A stretch of DNA of 64,000 nt from Synechococcus sp. BL107 (GCF_000153805.1 NZ_DS022298.1:380616-444615); one strand, 5' to 3'; positions 53,385 through 63,548 are shown, numbered from the stretch's first letter. Notes: generated by a model not told the origin, from the letters alone. Numbers and translations are program-made.

Positions 53385-54352
53385 GAGGGATCAGTGGGAA
53401 TGGAGCCAAGGTCGGTGGTGACGAAATATCGAGCGTGAATGAGTTGATGGAGTTGATTGAGATCCCCCTGTAACTCGTCAATGGCTTCGTGCAGCCCCCG
53501 TTCAATCAGGGCGTCAATCCGCACATAGCTCCACTTGGCGAGCAATTGCCCCCGCAGGCATTCGAGATCATCAGGAGGGCCCAGTTGTGGCTGTCGTTGG
53601 ATGAGCTGCAATGTGTCGTTGATTTGTTGCAAACAGAAGCGCACTGACCTTGGAAAAATTGGATCCAGTAAAAGGAACCTGGCCACAGAGGATGGAGTGA
53701 TCGCCTGTTGAACACTTTGCCGGTACATCTGGTAGGCCCCAGCTGTACGAAGTAGAGATATCCACTGAAGTTCATCAAGAACACCGCCAATTTCTTTTGG
53801 GGTTGGCAGAAGAAGAAAATACTTCACATCAAGGATTCTGGATGTTTTGTCGGCGCGTTCAATCCAACGGCCTAGTTGACTGAAGAGCCAGGCTTGATCG
53901 CGGCTCAGGGTGACATCCGTAATGCCATAAAACAGTTGGCAACCTCTTCGGATGCTGCGGAGTTGTTCTTGATCTGGTTCCTGCCAGATGGCTTCTCCAT
54001 CTTGAACATTCCAGTAGAGGTCGTTCAATTGCTCCCACATTTCTGTGGTAATAACATCGCGGATTTGGCGTGCATTTTCCCTGGCAGTGGCAATGCAGCT
54101 GAGGATGCTGTTGGGATTGTCGCGATCAAGCAGCAAAAATCCCACGACATCTCGCGGAGATCGCAGCGGATAGCCCTGATCGAAGCTCTGCCTGTCTCCA
54201 CTGGCATCAATCAGTGGAAGCCACGGTTCGGCGCTGCCAGGTGGACAATCCAAAGCCATAGCTTCACTGACTTCTAGAAAACGAGAAATGTTCTCTGCGC
54301 GTTCCACATATCGATTAATCCAGTAGAGGGAGTCGGCAACCCGGCTCAGCAC
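53369..54352 (-). CDS. Alpha-E domain protein
   Basis: The 327-aa helical protein starts MLSRVADSLYWINRYVERAE, a highly typical alpha-E family N-terminus, and has FYGITDVTLSRDQAWLFSQL near 137 and RWIERADKTSRILDVKYF near 163. The family has no assigned enzymatic role; it always sits with the circularly permuted ATP-grasp and transglutaminase-like proteins in the predicted peptide-ligation module. It overlaps the upstream ATP-grasp gene by 7 bases. Confidence 0.9.
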   Translation of the reverse strand: MLSRVADSLYWINRYVERAENISRFLEVSEAMALDCPPGSAEPWLPLIDASGDRQSFDQGYPLRSPRDVVGFLLLDRDNPNSILSCIATARENARQIRDVITTEMWEQLNDLYWNVQDGEAIWQEPDQEQLRSIRRGCQLFYGITDVTLSRDQAWLFSQLGRWIERADKTSRILDVKYFLLLPTPKEIGGVLDELQWISLLRTAGAYQMYRQSVQQAITPSSVARFLLLDPIFPRSVRFCLQQINDTLQLIQRQPQLGPPDDLECLRGQLLAKWSYVRIDALIERGLHEAIDELQGDLNQLHQLIHARYFVTTDLGSIPTDPSCALS

Positions 54353-55836
54353 GAGATCACCTCCTGACTCGTTGTTGCAACCTGGCCATCACCAAGAAAC
54401 TGGCTGTCACCGACAACCCATGTGTCCTTGCAACCACCACCTTGCGATGAGTTCACGACAAGGGAGCCACGTTTCAAGGCGACGCGAGTGAGTCCACCGG
54501 GACTGACCCAATTCGATGCTCCGCGTAAAACATAAGGCCTTAAATCCACATGACATGGAAATAGCTCCCCATTGCTAAGTGAGGGAACAGTTGAGAGTTG
54601 AAGTGTGGGTTGTGCAATGTAATTTCGAGGATTTGATCTAATTTTTGAGTCGAATTCTGAAATTTCACTTCGGCTTGATTGTGGTCCTATCAACATTCCA
54701 TAACCTCCTGCTTCGGCTACAGACTTCACCACAAGCTTTTCGAGGTTTTCTAAAACGTACTGGCGATCATCTGGGCGGGAGCAGAGATAGGTTGTGACGT
54801 TATCGATGATTGGTTCTTCATTGAGGTAATAACGGATCATTTTGGGTACATAGGCGTAGATCAATTTGTCGTCGGCGACCCCGGTTCCTGGAGCATTGGC
54901 GATGGCAATGCGGCCGTTTTGTAAAACATCCATAAGGCCCGGCACGCCAAGAGCAGAATCACGGCGGAAGACCTTTGGATCAAGGAAATCGTCATCGATT
55001 CTTCTGTAGATCACGTCCACCGGTTCGCGTCCAGTGGTGCTGCGCACCCAAATGCGGCCGTCTTCGCAGATCAGGTCACGCCCTTCCACTAGGGCTATGC
55101 CCATCTGTTGGGCGAGGTAGCTGTGTTCGAAGTAAGCACTGTTGAACACTCCAGGTGTGAGCAGCACAACGCGTGGTGTGTCTGTCCAGGGAGCTAAGTC
55201 CTGCAGTGTCTGCAACAACCTGGAGGGATAGTCGTCGATGGGTTGCACGGTTCGACCAGCAAACAGGCTGGGAAACAACCGCTTCATCACCCGTCGGTTT
55301 TCGAGGAAATAGGCCACACCAGATGGACAGCGCAGGTTGTCTTCCAGCACCCGCCATGTGCCTTCTTCGTCGCGGATTAGATCCAGTCCTGAGATATGGC
55401 ACCAGCGATTCAACGGCAGCTGGATGTCTTGCATCTGGGGTCTCCAGCCCTGAGAACTTTCCACGTCTTCACGCGGAATGACACGATCCTTCAGGATTTT
55501 CTGTGGTCCATATACGTCGGCTAAAAACCGATCGATGGCTTCTAATCGCTGGACGAGACCACGTTCGAGCTTGGCCCAGTCGTTGAGGTGAATGAGCCTT
55601 GGTAGGGGGTCGAAGGGCAGGATCCTTTCCCCACCATGTAATCCAGTTCCATTCAGCCGGAATGTGGCCCCGAGCCGTCGCAAGAGGTTTCCGGCAGAGA
55701 CATGATTCCGATTGAGTTCCGTGAGCCCAATCTGACCAAGCGAAGAAAGTAGTGGTTCCAAGTCTGCTCTGGGGGCAGATTGTTTCCGACAAAAATATTC
55801 GTCGTAACCCAGGGTTGGCCGATACTCATTGAACAT
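54346..55836 (-). CDS. Circularly permuted ATP-grasp protein
   Basis: The 496-aa protein begins MFNEYRPTLGYDEYF and has PRLIHLNDWAKLERGLVQR near 80, LDLIRDEEGTWRVLEDNLRCPSG near 155-177, and SVAEAGGYGMLIGPQSSR near 370. These match the circularly permuted ATP-grasp family predicted to form amide bonds on peptides, with ATP. It is the first gene of a three-gene operon with alpha-E and transglutaminase-like proteins. Substrate unknown. Confidence 0.92.
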   Translation of the reverse strand: MFNEYRPTLGYDEYFCRKQSAPRADLEPLLSSLGQIGLTELNRNHVSAGNLLRRLGATFRLNGTGLHGGERILPFDPLPRLIHLNDWAKLERGLVQRLEAIDRFLADVYGPQKILKDRVIPREDVESSQGWRPQMQDIQLPLNRWCHISGLDLIRDEEGTWRVLEDNLRCPSGVAYFLENRRVMKRLFPSLFAGRTVQPIDDYPSRLLQTLQDLAPWTDTPRVVLLTPGVFNSAYFEHSYLAQQMGIALVEGRDLICEDGRIWVRSTTGREPVDVIYRRIDDDFLDPKVFRRDSALGVPGLMDVLQNGRIAIANAPGTGVADDKLIYAYVPKMIRYYLNEEPIIDNVTTYLCSRPDDRQYVLENLEKLVVKSVAEAGGYGMLIGPQSSRSEISEFDSKIRSNPRNYIAQPTLQLSTVPSLSNGELFPCHVDLRPYVLRGASNWVSPGGLTRVALKRGSLVVNSSQGGGCKDTWVVGDSQFLGDGQVATTSQEVISC

Positions 55837-56179
55837 TGGCTCAACAATCGATCAATACATCAAAGAACTGTGTGTCTGCTGAGCTAAGTGTTGTTTGTTA
55901 CTGATCGCTCGATCAGGTCATCAACCGGCTCGAGTGGTGGGTTTTTTAGTCTCTGTTTATACCCCTGATTGATCAAGGATGATGAGTAGACCAGTGACGA
56001 AAAGCATTTTTTGCCTAGGGCAGTATTGCTGAAAACTCTCTGATGTCGTTTTGGATGAAGTTCTTTGGTCGCGATTGATTTTCGCGATGATGCTGTTCAA
56101 GAACTCACCGAGATTTACGAGCGCAGTCAGGTCCTTTGGATTCAATAATGGCTCGATGAAATGGCTGAACTCCCCATGC
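55837..56179. other. 343-base spacer; possible short or remnant frame
   Basis: The spacer holds the promoter of the ATP-grasp operon. A minus-strand frame starting TTG at 56145 (62 codons to 55957) reads PKDLTALVNLGEFLNSII then IAKINRDQRTSSKTTSE, which is protein-like and could be a degraded gene end, but no start or family supports it. Nothing else is recognised. Confidence 0.35.
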
Positions 56180-56953
56180 TTAATCGACTTGTTGCTTGAT
56201 TGTTGGCACAGCTATGGAGAGCTGATCTAAGGCATTGGAAAGGAATCGTTGGCCGAATTGTTCAACGGTGTCTCCAAGACGGTCGACCTCGTGACGGAGA
56301 TGGTTCGGCCCGTGCTCTCCCAAGGCATCGACAACAAATTCATGATCCTCCTGGATCCAGCGTTCCAAATTCCCCTTCTGCACTTCCCAGTGACATTGCA
56401 GACCGAGGGCATGTTGCCCGATACGAAAAACCTGCTCTGCACAAGCCACACTCGATCCCAGCAATGTGGCTATGGCAGGTAAATGAATGCGATCACCGTG
56501 CCAATGCAAGGCGATATTGCTGTTGCTACAACCCTTGAGCCAGGGTTCGTTGGCAGGATGAACGCACCAGGTCACCGCGGCGAAGCCCACTTCTTTGGAT
56601 GGAGTTGGCGGCTCGCCCAACCGCAGTGGTGTGACGGATCCACCCGCAGCAAGCGCTAGCAGCTGAGCACCAAGACAGATCCCCAAAATTGGTTTGTGGT
56701 GTTGATGCCAGATCGTTACCCAGTCCAGCTCCCGCTGCAGCCAATCCATCCCTGGAGACTGTCGATCGTTTACCCCCATCGGTCCGCCGAGCACAAGAGC
56801 GATGGTGTTGTGGCATTGGCTGGGATCAGGCAGGGGTTCGCCTTGGTCCAAACGGATGGTTTGGAGTTCGAACCCTCGTTGTTGGGCCAGAGCGCCAATA
56901 AGATCTGGACCTTCGCGGTCGATGTGCTGGAGCACCAGCAGTTTTGTGATCAA
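56180..56953 (-). CDS. Class I glutamine amidotransferase-like protein
   Basis: The 257-aa protein has the nucleophile elbow [17 protein letters not shown] near 89-105, [11 protein letters not shown] near 150, and GLQCHWEVQ near 184, giving the Cys-His-Glu triad of class I glutamine amidotransferases. It looks like a GMP-synthase-type glutaminase domain without a synthetase partner. Its start overlaps ureC by 4 bases, so it is co-transcribed with urease and may act on nitrogen metabolites; the substrate is unknown. Confidence 0.85.
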   Translation of the reverse strand: MITKLLVLQHIDREGPDLIGALAQQRGFELQTIRLDQGEPLPDPSQCHNTIALVLGGPMGVNDRQSPGMDWLQRELDWVTIWHQHHKPILGICLGAQLLALAAGGSVTPLRLGEPPTPSKEVGFAAVTWCVHPANEPWLKGCSNSNIALHWHGDRIHLPAIATLLGSSVACAEQVFRIGQHALGLQCHWEVQKGNLERWIQEDHEFVVDALGEHGPNHLRHEVDRLGDTVEQFGQRFLSNALDQLSIAVPTIKQQVD

Positions 56954-58659
56954 AGCAGCAGATAACGCTGCGCAAGTGGCAGTACCTCAGCGGGTTCACA
57001 GGTGAGCAGTTCACCATCCGCGAACACTTCATAGGTTTGCGGATCAACGCTCACGTTGGGTAGTGCGGAATTCAGTTTGAGTGCACTTTTCCCCACGCTG
57101 CGGGTGTCGCTCACCGCACGACATGTGCGTTCGAGGCCGAGATGTTTTGGGATGTCGGCATCCATGGCCGCTGCACTTAAAAAAGTGAGGCAGCTGGGCG
57201 CCAAGGATTTGCCGAAGGCTCCGAACATTGGGCGGCCGTGCACCGGGCCTGGTGTGGGGATCGATGCATTCGCATCTCCCATCTGAGCCCAGACAATCGA
57301 ACCCCCTTTAATCACGAGTTCGGGTCGGATGCCAAAGAATCCAGGCTTCCACAACACGAGGTCGGCAAGCTTGCCGGTTTCGATTGATCCCACTTCGCGA
57401 CTGATGCCGTGGGCTAGAGCCGGGTTGATCGTCACCTTGGCGATGTAGCGCTTGATCCGGTGGTTGTCGTTGCGGCTGGAGTCTTCCGGTAATGCTCCAC
57501 GCTGCACTTTCATCTTGTGCGCGGTTTGAAAGGTGCGTGTGATCACCTCGCCGACACGACCCATCGCTTGGGAGTCGCTGGCGATGATCGAAAAGGCGCC
57601 CAGGTCGTGAAGGATGTCTTCAGCGGCGATCGTTTCGCGGCGAATTCTTGATTCCGCGAAGGCCACGTCTTCCGGGATTTTCGGATCGAGGTGATGGCAC
57701 ACCATCAACATGTCGAGGTGCTCTTCGAGCGTGTTGCGGGTGTACGGACGTGTGGGGTTGGTGCTGCTGGGCAGCACGTTGGCCTCGCCGCAGATTTTGA
57801 TGATGTCTGGAGCGTGGCCCCCGCCCGCACCCTCGGTATGGAACGTGTGGATGGTGCGCCCCTTGATCGCGGCGATGGTGTCTTCGACAAACCCCGCTTC
57901 ATTCAGGGTGTCGGTATGGATGCAGACCTGCACATCCATTTGATCCGCCACCGACAAACAAGCGTCAATGGCGGCGGGTGTTGTTCCCCAGTCTTCGTGG
58001 AGTTTGAGGCCGCAAGCCCCAGCTCTTACTTGCTCTTCTAGGGCCTCGGGGGTGCTGGCATTGCCCTTGCCGAAGAAACCCAGATTCACCGGCAAACCTT
58101 CAGCGGCTTGAAGCATGCGGCCGATGTGGAATGCCCCTGGGGTACAGGTGGTGGCGTTGGTTCCGGTGGCTGGCCCGGTGCCACCGCCGAGCATTGTTGT
58201 GACCCCACTCGCTAAGGCTGTTTCGATCTGCTGTGGGCAGATGAAATGGATGTGGCTGTCGATGCCACCCGCCGTGAGGATCTGTCCTTCCCCAGCAATG
58301 GCCTCCGTTCCTGGTCCCACGACGATCGTCACCCCCTCTTGGGTGTCGGGGTTGCCGGCTTTTCCAATGGCAACGATGCGGCCGTCCCTCAGGCCCACAT
58401 CGGCTTTGACGATGCCCCACCAATCCAGGATTAAAGCGTTGGTGATGACGGTGTCGACGGCACCTTCAGAGCGTGGAGTTTGGGCTTGGCCCATGCCATC
58501 GCGGATCACTTTGCCGCCGCCGAATTTCACTTCATCGCCGTAAACGGTGTAATCCTTTTCGACTTCGAGAATTAACTCGGTGTCGGCCAGGCGGATGCGG
58601 TCACCGGTGGTGGGTCCGTAGGTTTCGGCGTAAGCCTGGCGGGAGATGCGGTAGGGCAT
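56950..58659 (-). CDS. ureC: Urease alpha subunit
   Basis: UreC is the catalytic subunit of the nickel enzyme that hydrolyses urea to ammonia and carbamate. The 569-aa protein has the nickel/substrate motifs: [20 protein letters not shown] near 131, [12 protein letters not shown] near 217 with the carbamylated Lys, [17 protein letters not shown] near 270, and [20 protein letters not shown] near 318. It starts [20 protein letters not shown], a normal start, and is the fourth gene of ureDABC. Confidence 0.98.
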   Translation of the reverse strand: MPYRISRQAYAETYGPTTGDRIRLADTELILEVEKDYTVYGDEVKFGGGKVIRDGMGQAQTPRSEGAVDTVITNALILDWWGIVKADVGLRDGRIVAIGKAGNPDTQEGVTIVVGPGTEAIAGEGQILTAGGIDSHIHFICPQQIETALASGVTTMLGGGTGPATGTNATTCTPGAFHIGRMLQAAEGLPVNLGFFGKGNASTPEALEEQVRAGACGLKLHEDWGTTPAAIDACLSVADQMDVQVCIHTDTLNEAGFVEDTIAAIKGRTIHTFHTEGAGGGHAPDIIKICGEANVLPSSTNPTRPYTRNTLEEHLDMLMVCHHLDPKIPEDVAFAESRIRRETIAAEDILHDLGAFSIIASDSQAMGRVGEVITRTFQTAHKMKVQRGALPEDSSRNDNHRIKRYIAKVTINPALAHGISREVGSIETGKLADLVLWKPGFFGIRPELVIKGGSIVWAQMGDANASIPTPGPVHGRPMFGAFGKSLAPSCLTFLSAAAMDADIPKHLGLERTCRAVSDTRSVGKSALKLNSALPNVSVDPQTYEVFADGELLTCEPAEVLPLAQRYLLL

Positions 58660-58662
58660 AAA

Positions 58663-58983
58663 TCAGGCGTCGATAGGACCGTTAATGCGGCCGTTGAAGC
58701 CGATCACCCTGCGGTGACCAGCCAAGGGAATGAGGTTCACATCGCGATGGTCGCCGGGCTCAAAGCGGATTGCGGTACCGGCTGGGATGTCGAGCCGTTG
58801 TCCGCGGGCTGCATCGCGATCGAATTGCAGGGCGGCATTCGCTTCAGCGAAGTGAAAGTGTGAACCCACCTGAACGGGGCGGTCGCCACCGTTGGCCACG
58901 CTGATGGTGGTGACGGGCCGGCCAGCGTTGAGTTCAAGTTCGCCAGGTTCCGAAATAAGTTCGCCAGGAATAAGGGGGGCCAT
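58663..58983 (-). CDS. ureB: Urease beta subunit
   Basis: UreB is a structural subunit of the (alpha-beta-gamma)3 urease. The 106-aa protein has [19 protein letters not shown] near 5, [18 protein letters not shown] near 40 and [19 protein letters not shown] near 73, typical signatures. It is not fused to ureA here. The gap to ureC is 3 bases and to ureA 9 bases. Confidence 0.97.
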   Translation of the reverse strand: MAPLIPGELISEPGELELNAGRPVTTISVANGGDRPVQVGSHFHFAEANAALQFDRDAARGQRLDIPAGTAIRFEPGDHRDVNLIPLAGHRRVIGFNGRINGPIDA

Positions 58984-58992
58984 GGTGAAATC

Positions 58993-59295
58993 TCAGCGGA
59001 TTGGGTCGTGAAGGGTGACGAGCTTGGTGCCGTCAGGAAAAACCGCCTCGATCTGAACCTCCTCGACTAATTCCGGCACACCTTCCATCACTTGATCTCG
59101 GCGAAGCCATGTGGTTCCTGCCTGCATGAGTTCAGCGACGGTTTGTCCATCCCGAGCGCCCTCGAGGACGAGAAAACTGAGCCACGCCATCGCTTCGGGG
59201 TGGTTCAGCTTGACCCCACGGTTGAGTCGCCGTTCCGCCAGTAATGCGGCGGTCACGATGAGGAGTTTGTCTTTTTCCTGGGGACTGAGATGCAT
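58993..59295 (-). CDS. ureA: Urease gamma subunit
   Basis: UreA, the smallest urease subunit, begins [20 protein letters not shown] and contains [21 protein letters not shown] near 27-47, followed by a region ending [12 protein letters not shown], matching the 100-aa family. It lies between ureD and ureB with short gaps, forming ureDABC. Confidence 0.97.
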   Translation of the reverse strand: MHLSPQEKDKLLIVTAALLAERRLNRGVKLNHPEAMAWLSFLVLEGARDGQTVAELMQAGTTWLRRDQVMEGVPELVEEVQIEAVFPDGTKLVTLHDPIR

Positions 59296-59313
59296 GGGGG
59301 ACGGCGGTCAGTT

Positions 59314-60249
59314 TCAGTGTGTCGCCGCATTCGACGACGCAATGTTCTCTATGAACACTTGTTGTCGTAAGGGCTGTTCCTGTAGGGGCCATACCCGGGG
59401 AATACGGGGCTCAGTGAGCTGACGGTGCGCCCTTGTGCGGGCCCAGATTCGGCTGAACCAGAAGCGGGCATCTCGGCTCGATGGGCCGACATAACGGGCA
59501 ATCAATCCCTGCTCTAATCCGCTGCATTGCATCTGCCCTTCCAATCCGCCGCGGTCGTCCCGGGCGTTAGCGAGCAAGGAATTGAGCGTTGGATTGGTAA
59601 GAGGAGCGGGAGCTGCCCAAATCAAGGTTCCAAATACCGCATCCCCATTCAATCCATGGCGGTGATGCAGTGCATCGCCGCTGAGTTCCAAGCGATCCAC
59701 CTGCTCCCAGCGTGTCCCGTTCTCACCAATTCGACGCAGGCTCACGGCTGAACGCCAACAACCTTGTCCGAGGTCTTCCCCAGCAGCGGTGCGACCTAGT
59801 CGCACGATTTCAGCACTCAGAAATGACGCATCGTCGGCTAATTGCACGTCGAGGCTTTGTTCCACCAGTGCATCGGCGTACACCACAAGCTCTTGGGGGA
59901 GCCATTCCAGATCGCTGTTGGAGCCCAGCCGGCAGCTCACCGATTGGTTGGCCCAGGTTCCCTTTGGATGCAGGCGACTTCGTCCAATGGAGCCGTACAC
60001 CTTTTGAGCGGCAACGCTGGTGATGAGGGCTCGGCTTTTGTCTCCCAGTTCGAGGTCGACACTTAATTGATCTCCACCTACGAGCCCACCGGCGCTGTGG
60101 AGAAGAGGGAGTTCACAGCGGCCATCGTTGCCGCGTTCGGCACGCATCAACTTGAAGGGTGCGGTGCACCCCCCTTGATGATGGGTGGTGTCGGCGTCGG
60201 CGCTGAACTGCAACCGGCAGGTGCCGTGCCAGGGGTTGAGTCGCTGCAT
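59314..60249 (-). CDS. ureD: Urease accessory protein UreD
   Basis: UreD (UreH) forms the scaffold for the UreDFG complex that loads nickel on apourease. The 311-aa protein has LPLLHSAGGLVGGDQLSVDLELG near 48, TSVAAQKVYGS near 76 and LEWLPQELVVYADALVEQ near 113, standard motifs. Its ATG at 60249 gives a normal N-terminus. It opens the ureDABC operon and lies 35 bases from a perfect NtcA-type box shared with ureE. Confidence 0.95.
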   Translation of the reverse strand: MQRLNPWHGTCRLQFSADADTTHHQGGCTAPFKLMRAERGNDGRCELPLLHSAGGLVGGDQLSVDLELGDKSRALITSVAAQKVYGSIGRSRLHPKGTWANQSVSCRLGSNSDLEWLPQELVVYADALVEQSLDVQLADDASFLSAEIVRLGRTAAGEDLGQGCWRSAVSLRRIGENGTRWEQVDRLELSGDALHHRHGLNGDAVFGTLIWAAPAPLTNPTLNSLLANARDDRGGLEGQMQCSGLEQGLIARYVGPSSRDARFWFSRIWARTRAHRQLTEPRIPRVWPLQEQPLRQQVFIENIASSNAATH

Positions 60250-60283
60250 CTCCCTACGCTCGACGCAGCTTGCTCACCACTTT

Positions 60284-60297
60284 GTAGCCATTCATAC
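60284..60297. promoter_or_regulatory. NtcA-type box between ureD and ureE
   Basis: GTAGCCATTCATAC perfectly matches GTA-N8-TAC in the 99-base divergent spacer, 35 bases upstream of ureD and 52 upstream of ureE. No TA-N3-T -10 element was found at the expected distance on either side, so the link to both operons is inferred. Its position makes bidirectional nitrogen control plausible. Confidence 0.7.
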
Positions 60298-60348
60298 CAA
60301 ATTGAGTGAAGGCTCTTCGGCAGGGTGGTTTGAGCTTGGGGTGCTTCG

Positions 60349-60831
60349 GTGAGCGATGCGATAACCGTGCTGAACCAGCGTTTGCCAGTTGTCGATCGGC
60401 AGCAAGACGATGGCAAGCAGGTGGATTGGTTCCTGCCTCTGACAGCTGAAGAGAGGACGGTGCTGCGTGGTCGCCGCTCTACGGCGTGTGGGCGTGAGGT
60501 GTTGCTGCAACTGCCACGGCATGGCCCCCTCGAGCCTGGGGATCAGCTCTCAGATGCTGAGGTATCGGTGCGGGTTGAAGTCGTGGCTGCTCTAGAAGAT
60601 TTGCTCCAAGTAAAAGCGCCCACATCTTTGGACTTGCTTGCGGCGGCCTATCACCTTGGTAATCGTCATGTGGCATTGGAGCTTCACGACCAGGAGCTGC
60701 TGCTCTTGGATGATTCGGTTTTGGCGTCGATGTTGAAGGGACGTGGTTTGGTGGTGACTCAGTGCCGTCGACCTTTCCTTCCCGAGGGTGGCGCGTATGC
60801 CGGCCACTCCCATCGCCATTCTTCGCCATGA
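60349..60831 (+). CDS. ureE: Urease accessory protein UreE
   Basis: UreE is the nickel chaperone of urease maturation. The 160-aa product has the central LDLLAAAYHLGNRHVALELHDQ near 102, and a His-rich C-terminus ([14 protein letters not shown]) for nickel binding. It starts with GTG at 60349. The stop overlaps the ureF ATG (ATGA). Confidence 0.94.
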   Translation: MSDAITVLNQRLPVVDRQQDDGKQVDWFLPLTAEERTVLRGRRSTACGREVLLQLPRHGPLEPGDQLSDAEVSVRVEVVAALEDLLQVKAPTSLDLLAAAYHLGNRHVALELHDQELLLLDDSVLASMLKGRGLVVTQCRRPFLPEGGAYAGHSHRHSSP

Positions 60832-61499
60832 CGTCTCTGGCGCTGTTGCAATTGGTCAGTCCAGCACTGCCAGTTGGTGCTTTTAGTTATTCCGAAGGGT
60901 TAGAGGTTCTCGTCCAAACCAATGGCTTGAACGATGAACAGGCCGTGCAGGATTGGTTGACGGCGGAGCTCATCCGCGGTGCTCTTCGCCTCGAAGTGGC
61001 GGCTCTACCCAAGCTCCGCCAGCAGCTTGAGCTTTGGGTGCACCGAGGTGATGTTCAGGGGCGTCATGGAGTCCAAGATTTGGATGGTTGGCTCCTGGCC
61101 ACTCGGGAGGCATCAGAGCTGCGGGCTCAACAGCGTCAAATGGGCCAGTCGCTGGTGCAATTGCTGGACGACCTAGGCCATCCTTTGCCGGAGCCGGTGC
61201 GCTTGAGCTGGCCAGCGGCCTGGGCTTGGGCGGCTTCGGCGATGAAGATTCCAGTGCTCGACATGCTTGAGGGGTATCTCTACGGCTGGGTTGCCAATCA
61301 GCTCAGTGCTGCAGTGCGACTGGTGCCATTGGGTCCAACCCGAGCCCAGGTGTTGCAACAGCGACTCCTACCGTTGATTCAGGAGCAGGCTTTGCAATTG
61401 CGAGATATGGATCCTCGGCAGATGTGGAGCGCTGGGGTTGGGGCTTCGCTCACCCAGCTGGCTCATGCTGAGCTGTATTCGCGTCTGTTTCGAAGCTGA
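60828..61499 (+). CDS. ureF: Urease accessory protein UreF
   Basis: UreF connects UreD and UreG in the urease activation complex. The 223-aa product starts [20 protein letters not shown], followed by [13 protein letters not shown], a typical UreF N-terminus, with [21 protein letters not shown] near 145. The ATG at 60828 overlaps the ureE stop; an upstream in-frame ATG at 60762 lies inside ureE and was rejected. It overlaps ureG by one base. Confidence 0.95.
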   Translation: MTSLALLQLVSPALPVGAFSYSEGLEVLVQTNGLNDEQAVQDWLTAELIRGALRLEVAALPKLRQQLELWVHRGDVQGRHGVQDLDGWLLATREASELRAQQRQMGQSLVQLLDDLGHPLPEPVRLSWPAAWAWAASAMKIPVLDMLEGYLYGWVANQLSAAVRLVPLGPTRAQVLQQRLLPLIQEQALQLRDMDPRQMWSAGVGASLTQLAHAELYSRLFRS

Positions 61500-62104
61500 T
61501 GGCGAGCAAGTTGCGTTTGGGGGTTGCCGGACCGGTGGGTTCCGGCAAAACGGCTTTGGTGGAGGCCCTCTGTCGTGAGCTTTGCGAACGTCTGGAGTTG
61601 GCTGTTGTGACCAATGACATCTACACCCAAGAAGATGCCCAGTTCTTAACGAGGGCTGGGGTGCTGCCGCCAGAACGGATTCGCGGCGTTGAAACGGGTG
61701 GGTGTCCTCACACTGCGATCCGAGAAGATTGTTCGATCAATCGGGCAGCGGTTGGTGATTTGGAGGCACAGTTTCCAGGCCTTGATTTGGTTCTCGTCGA
61801 AAGCGGAGGAGACAACCTTGCGGCCAGTTTTAGCCCCGAATTAGTTGACCTTTGTATTTATGTGATTGATGTTGCGGCTGGGGACAAGATTCCTCGAAAG
61901 GGAGGGCCTGGGATCACGCGATCGGATCTCTTGGTGATTAACAAAATTGATTTAGCCCCTTTGGTGGGAGCTGATTTATCGGTGATGGAACACGACACCC
62001 AGCGCATGCGAGGTGATCGCCCTTGGTGTTTCACCAACCTCAAAAATGGTGTTGGTTTGGAAGAAGTGGTGGCCTTTGTGTTGCAACAGCTACCAAATGC
62101 CTGA
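61499..62104 (+). CDS. ureG: Urease accessory GTPase UreG
   Basis: UreG is the GTPase driving nickel insertion. The 201-aa product has the P-loop [20 protein letters not shown] near 8, [13 protein letters not shown] near 38, [21 protein letters not shown] near 62 (Cys-Pro-His nickel site) and VINKIDLAP near 145. It is the last of ureEFG; a 111-base spacer with a probable NtcA-controlled promoter separates it from urtA. Confidence 0.97.
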   Translation: MASKLRLGVAGPVGSGKTALVEALCRELCERLELAVVTNDIYTQEDAQFLTRAGVLPPERIRGVETGGCPHTAIREDCSINRAAVGDLEAQFPGLDLVLVESGGDNLAASFSPELVDLCIYVIDVAAGDKIPRKGGPGITRSDLLVINKIDLAPLVGADLSVMEHDTQRMRGDRPWCFTNLKNGVGLEEVVAFVLQQLPNA

Positions 62105-62130
62105 TGTTTTTTGAGTGACCCACTCGTTTA

Positions 62131-62173
62131 GTTCGTTTTGATACGAAAGAAGGATGCTGTTGATCCGTACCTT
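62131..62173 (+). promoter_or_regulatory. Probable NtcA-type promoter of urtA
   Basis: GTT-N8-TAC (62131-62144) differs from GTA-N8-TAC by one base and is followed after 23 bases by TACCTT (62168-62173), which fits the TA-N3-T -10 element. This is the classical class II NtcA-activated arrangement, placed 43 bases before the urtA ATG. Confidence 0.55.
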
Positions 62174-62215
62174 CCTTCGATCGCCAACAGGCGAGTTTTC
62201 CGTGTTTTGGACTGA

Positions 62216-63511
62216 ATGAGCAATTCTCTCTCTAAGCGTCTTTTCGCCGGCATGGCCGCTGCGTCGCTGGGTCTGGCCGTAACTGCCTGCGGTGGTGACG
62301 ACAAGACAGCGTCGAATGTTGAGTACGACGACACCGTCACCGTCGGCATCCTGCATTCGTTGACCGGAACCATGGCGATTTCCGAGTCCACCTTGGTGGA
62401 TACGGAAAAAATGGCAATCGACGAAATCAATGCCGCAGGCGGTGTTGAAGTCGATGGCAAAAAATACAAAATTGAATACATCGTCGAAGACGGTGCCTCC
62501 GATTGGCCCACCTTCGCTGAAAAATCCAAGAAGCTGATCGACCAGGATTCAGTTCCTGTTGTTTTCGGTGGTTGGACCTCAGCTAGCCGGAAGGCAATGC
62601 TTCCGGTTTATGAGTCGAAGGACGCTTTCCTCTACTACCCGATTCAGTACGAGGCTCAAGAGTGTTCCAACAACATCTTCTATACGGGTGCAACTCCGAA
62701 CCAGCAGTCGGAGCCGGCAACCAAATTCATGTATGAGAAGTCGCCTGCCGCTGGCAAGCCCTTCTTCCTGGTTGGTTCCGACTATGTGTTCCCACGTACG
62801 TCCAACACGATCACCAAATCCCAAGTTGCTCAACTTGGCGGCACCGTTGTTGGTGAGGACTACCTGCCCCTCGGCAACACAGAAGTTGCTCCAATCATCG
62901 CCAAAATCAAGAAGGCTCTTCCTGATGGTGGCGTGATCATCAACACCCTGAATGGCGACCAAAACGTTGCTTTCTTCAAGCAGATTCAGGATGCCGGCAT
63001 CACACCAGCCAATGGCTATTACGTGATGAATTACTCCATCGCTGAAGAAGAAATCAGCACGATTGGAGCTGAGTTCCTTGAAGGCCATTACGGCGCTTGG
63101 AACTACATGATGTCGATCGATACGCCTGCTTCTAAGAAGTTTGCTGCAGACTTCAAGGCGAAGTACGGCGCTGACCGTCAGGTCGCAGACCCCCAGGAGT
63201 CTGCTTACAACATGGTTTACCTGTGGAAAGCAGCTGTCGAGAAGGCCAACTCCTTCGACGACAACAAAGTTCGTGAAGCTCTCGTGGGCATCACCTTTGA
63301 TGCACCTCAGGGCCCTGTGGAAGTGATGCCTAACCATCACTTGTCACAAACCGTCCGTATCGGCCAAATCACCGCTGATGGTCAATTCGACATTCTCGAA
63401 TCGACCGATGGCCCGATCGCACCGCAGGCTTGGAATCAAATTCACCCCGATTCCAAAGGCTTCGCTTGTGATTGGACTGATGCGAATAAAGGTGGCAAGT
63501 ACAAGCTCTGA
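62216..63511 (+). CDS. urtA: Urea ABC transporter substrate-binding protein
   Basis: UrtA binds urea in the periplasm for the UrtBCDE ABC transporter. The 431-aa precursor has a lipoprotein signal (SLGLAVTACGGDDK; Cys near 23). The mature part, TVGILHSLTGTMAISESTLV near 42 and VFGGWTSASRKAMLPVYESKD near 115, matches the branched-amino-acid/amide-type binding fold specific to UrtA. A hairpin with T-rich tail lies between it and urtB, as expected for a highly expressed binding protein. Confidence 0.97.
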   Translation: MSNSLSKRLFAGMAAASLGLAVTACGGDDKTASNVEYDDTVTVGILHSLTGTMAISESTLVDTEKMAIDEINAAGGVEVDGKKYKIEYIVEDGASDWPTFAEKSKKLIDQDSVPVVFGGWTSASRKAMLPVYESKDAFLYYPIQYEAQECSNNIFYTGATPNQQSEPATKFMYEKSPAAGKPFFLVGSDYVFPRTSNTITKSQVAQLGGTVVGEDYLPLGNTEVAPIIAKIKKALPDGGVIINTLNGDQNVAFFKQIQDAGITPANGYYVMNYSIAEEEISTIGAEFLEGHYGAWNYMMSIDTPASKKFAADFKAKYGADRQVADPQESAYNMVYLWKAAVEKANSFDDNKVREALVGITFDAPQGPVEVMPNHHLSQTVRIGQITADGQFDILESTDGPIAPQAWNQIHPDSKGFACDWTDANKGGKYKL

Positions 63512-63548
63512 TGTCTGAATCTCAGACATTTTGATTTTCTTGTAATTC

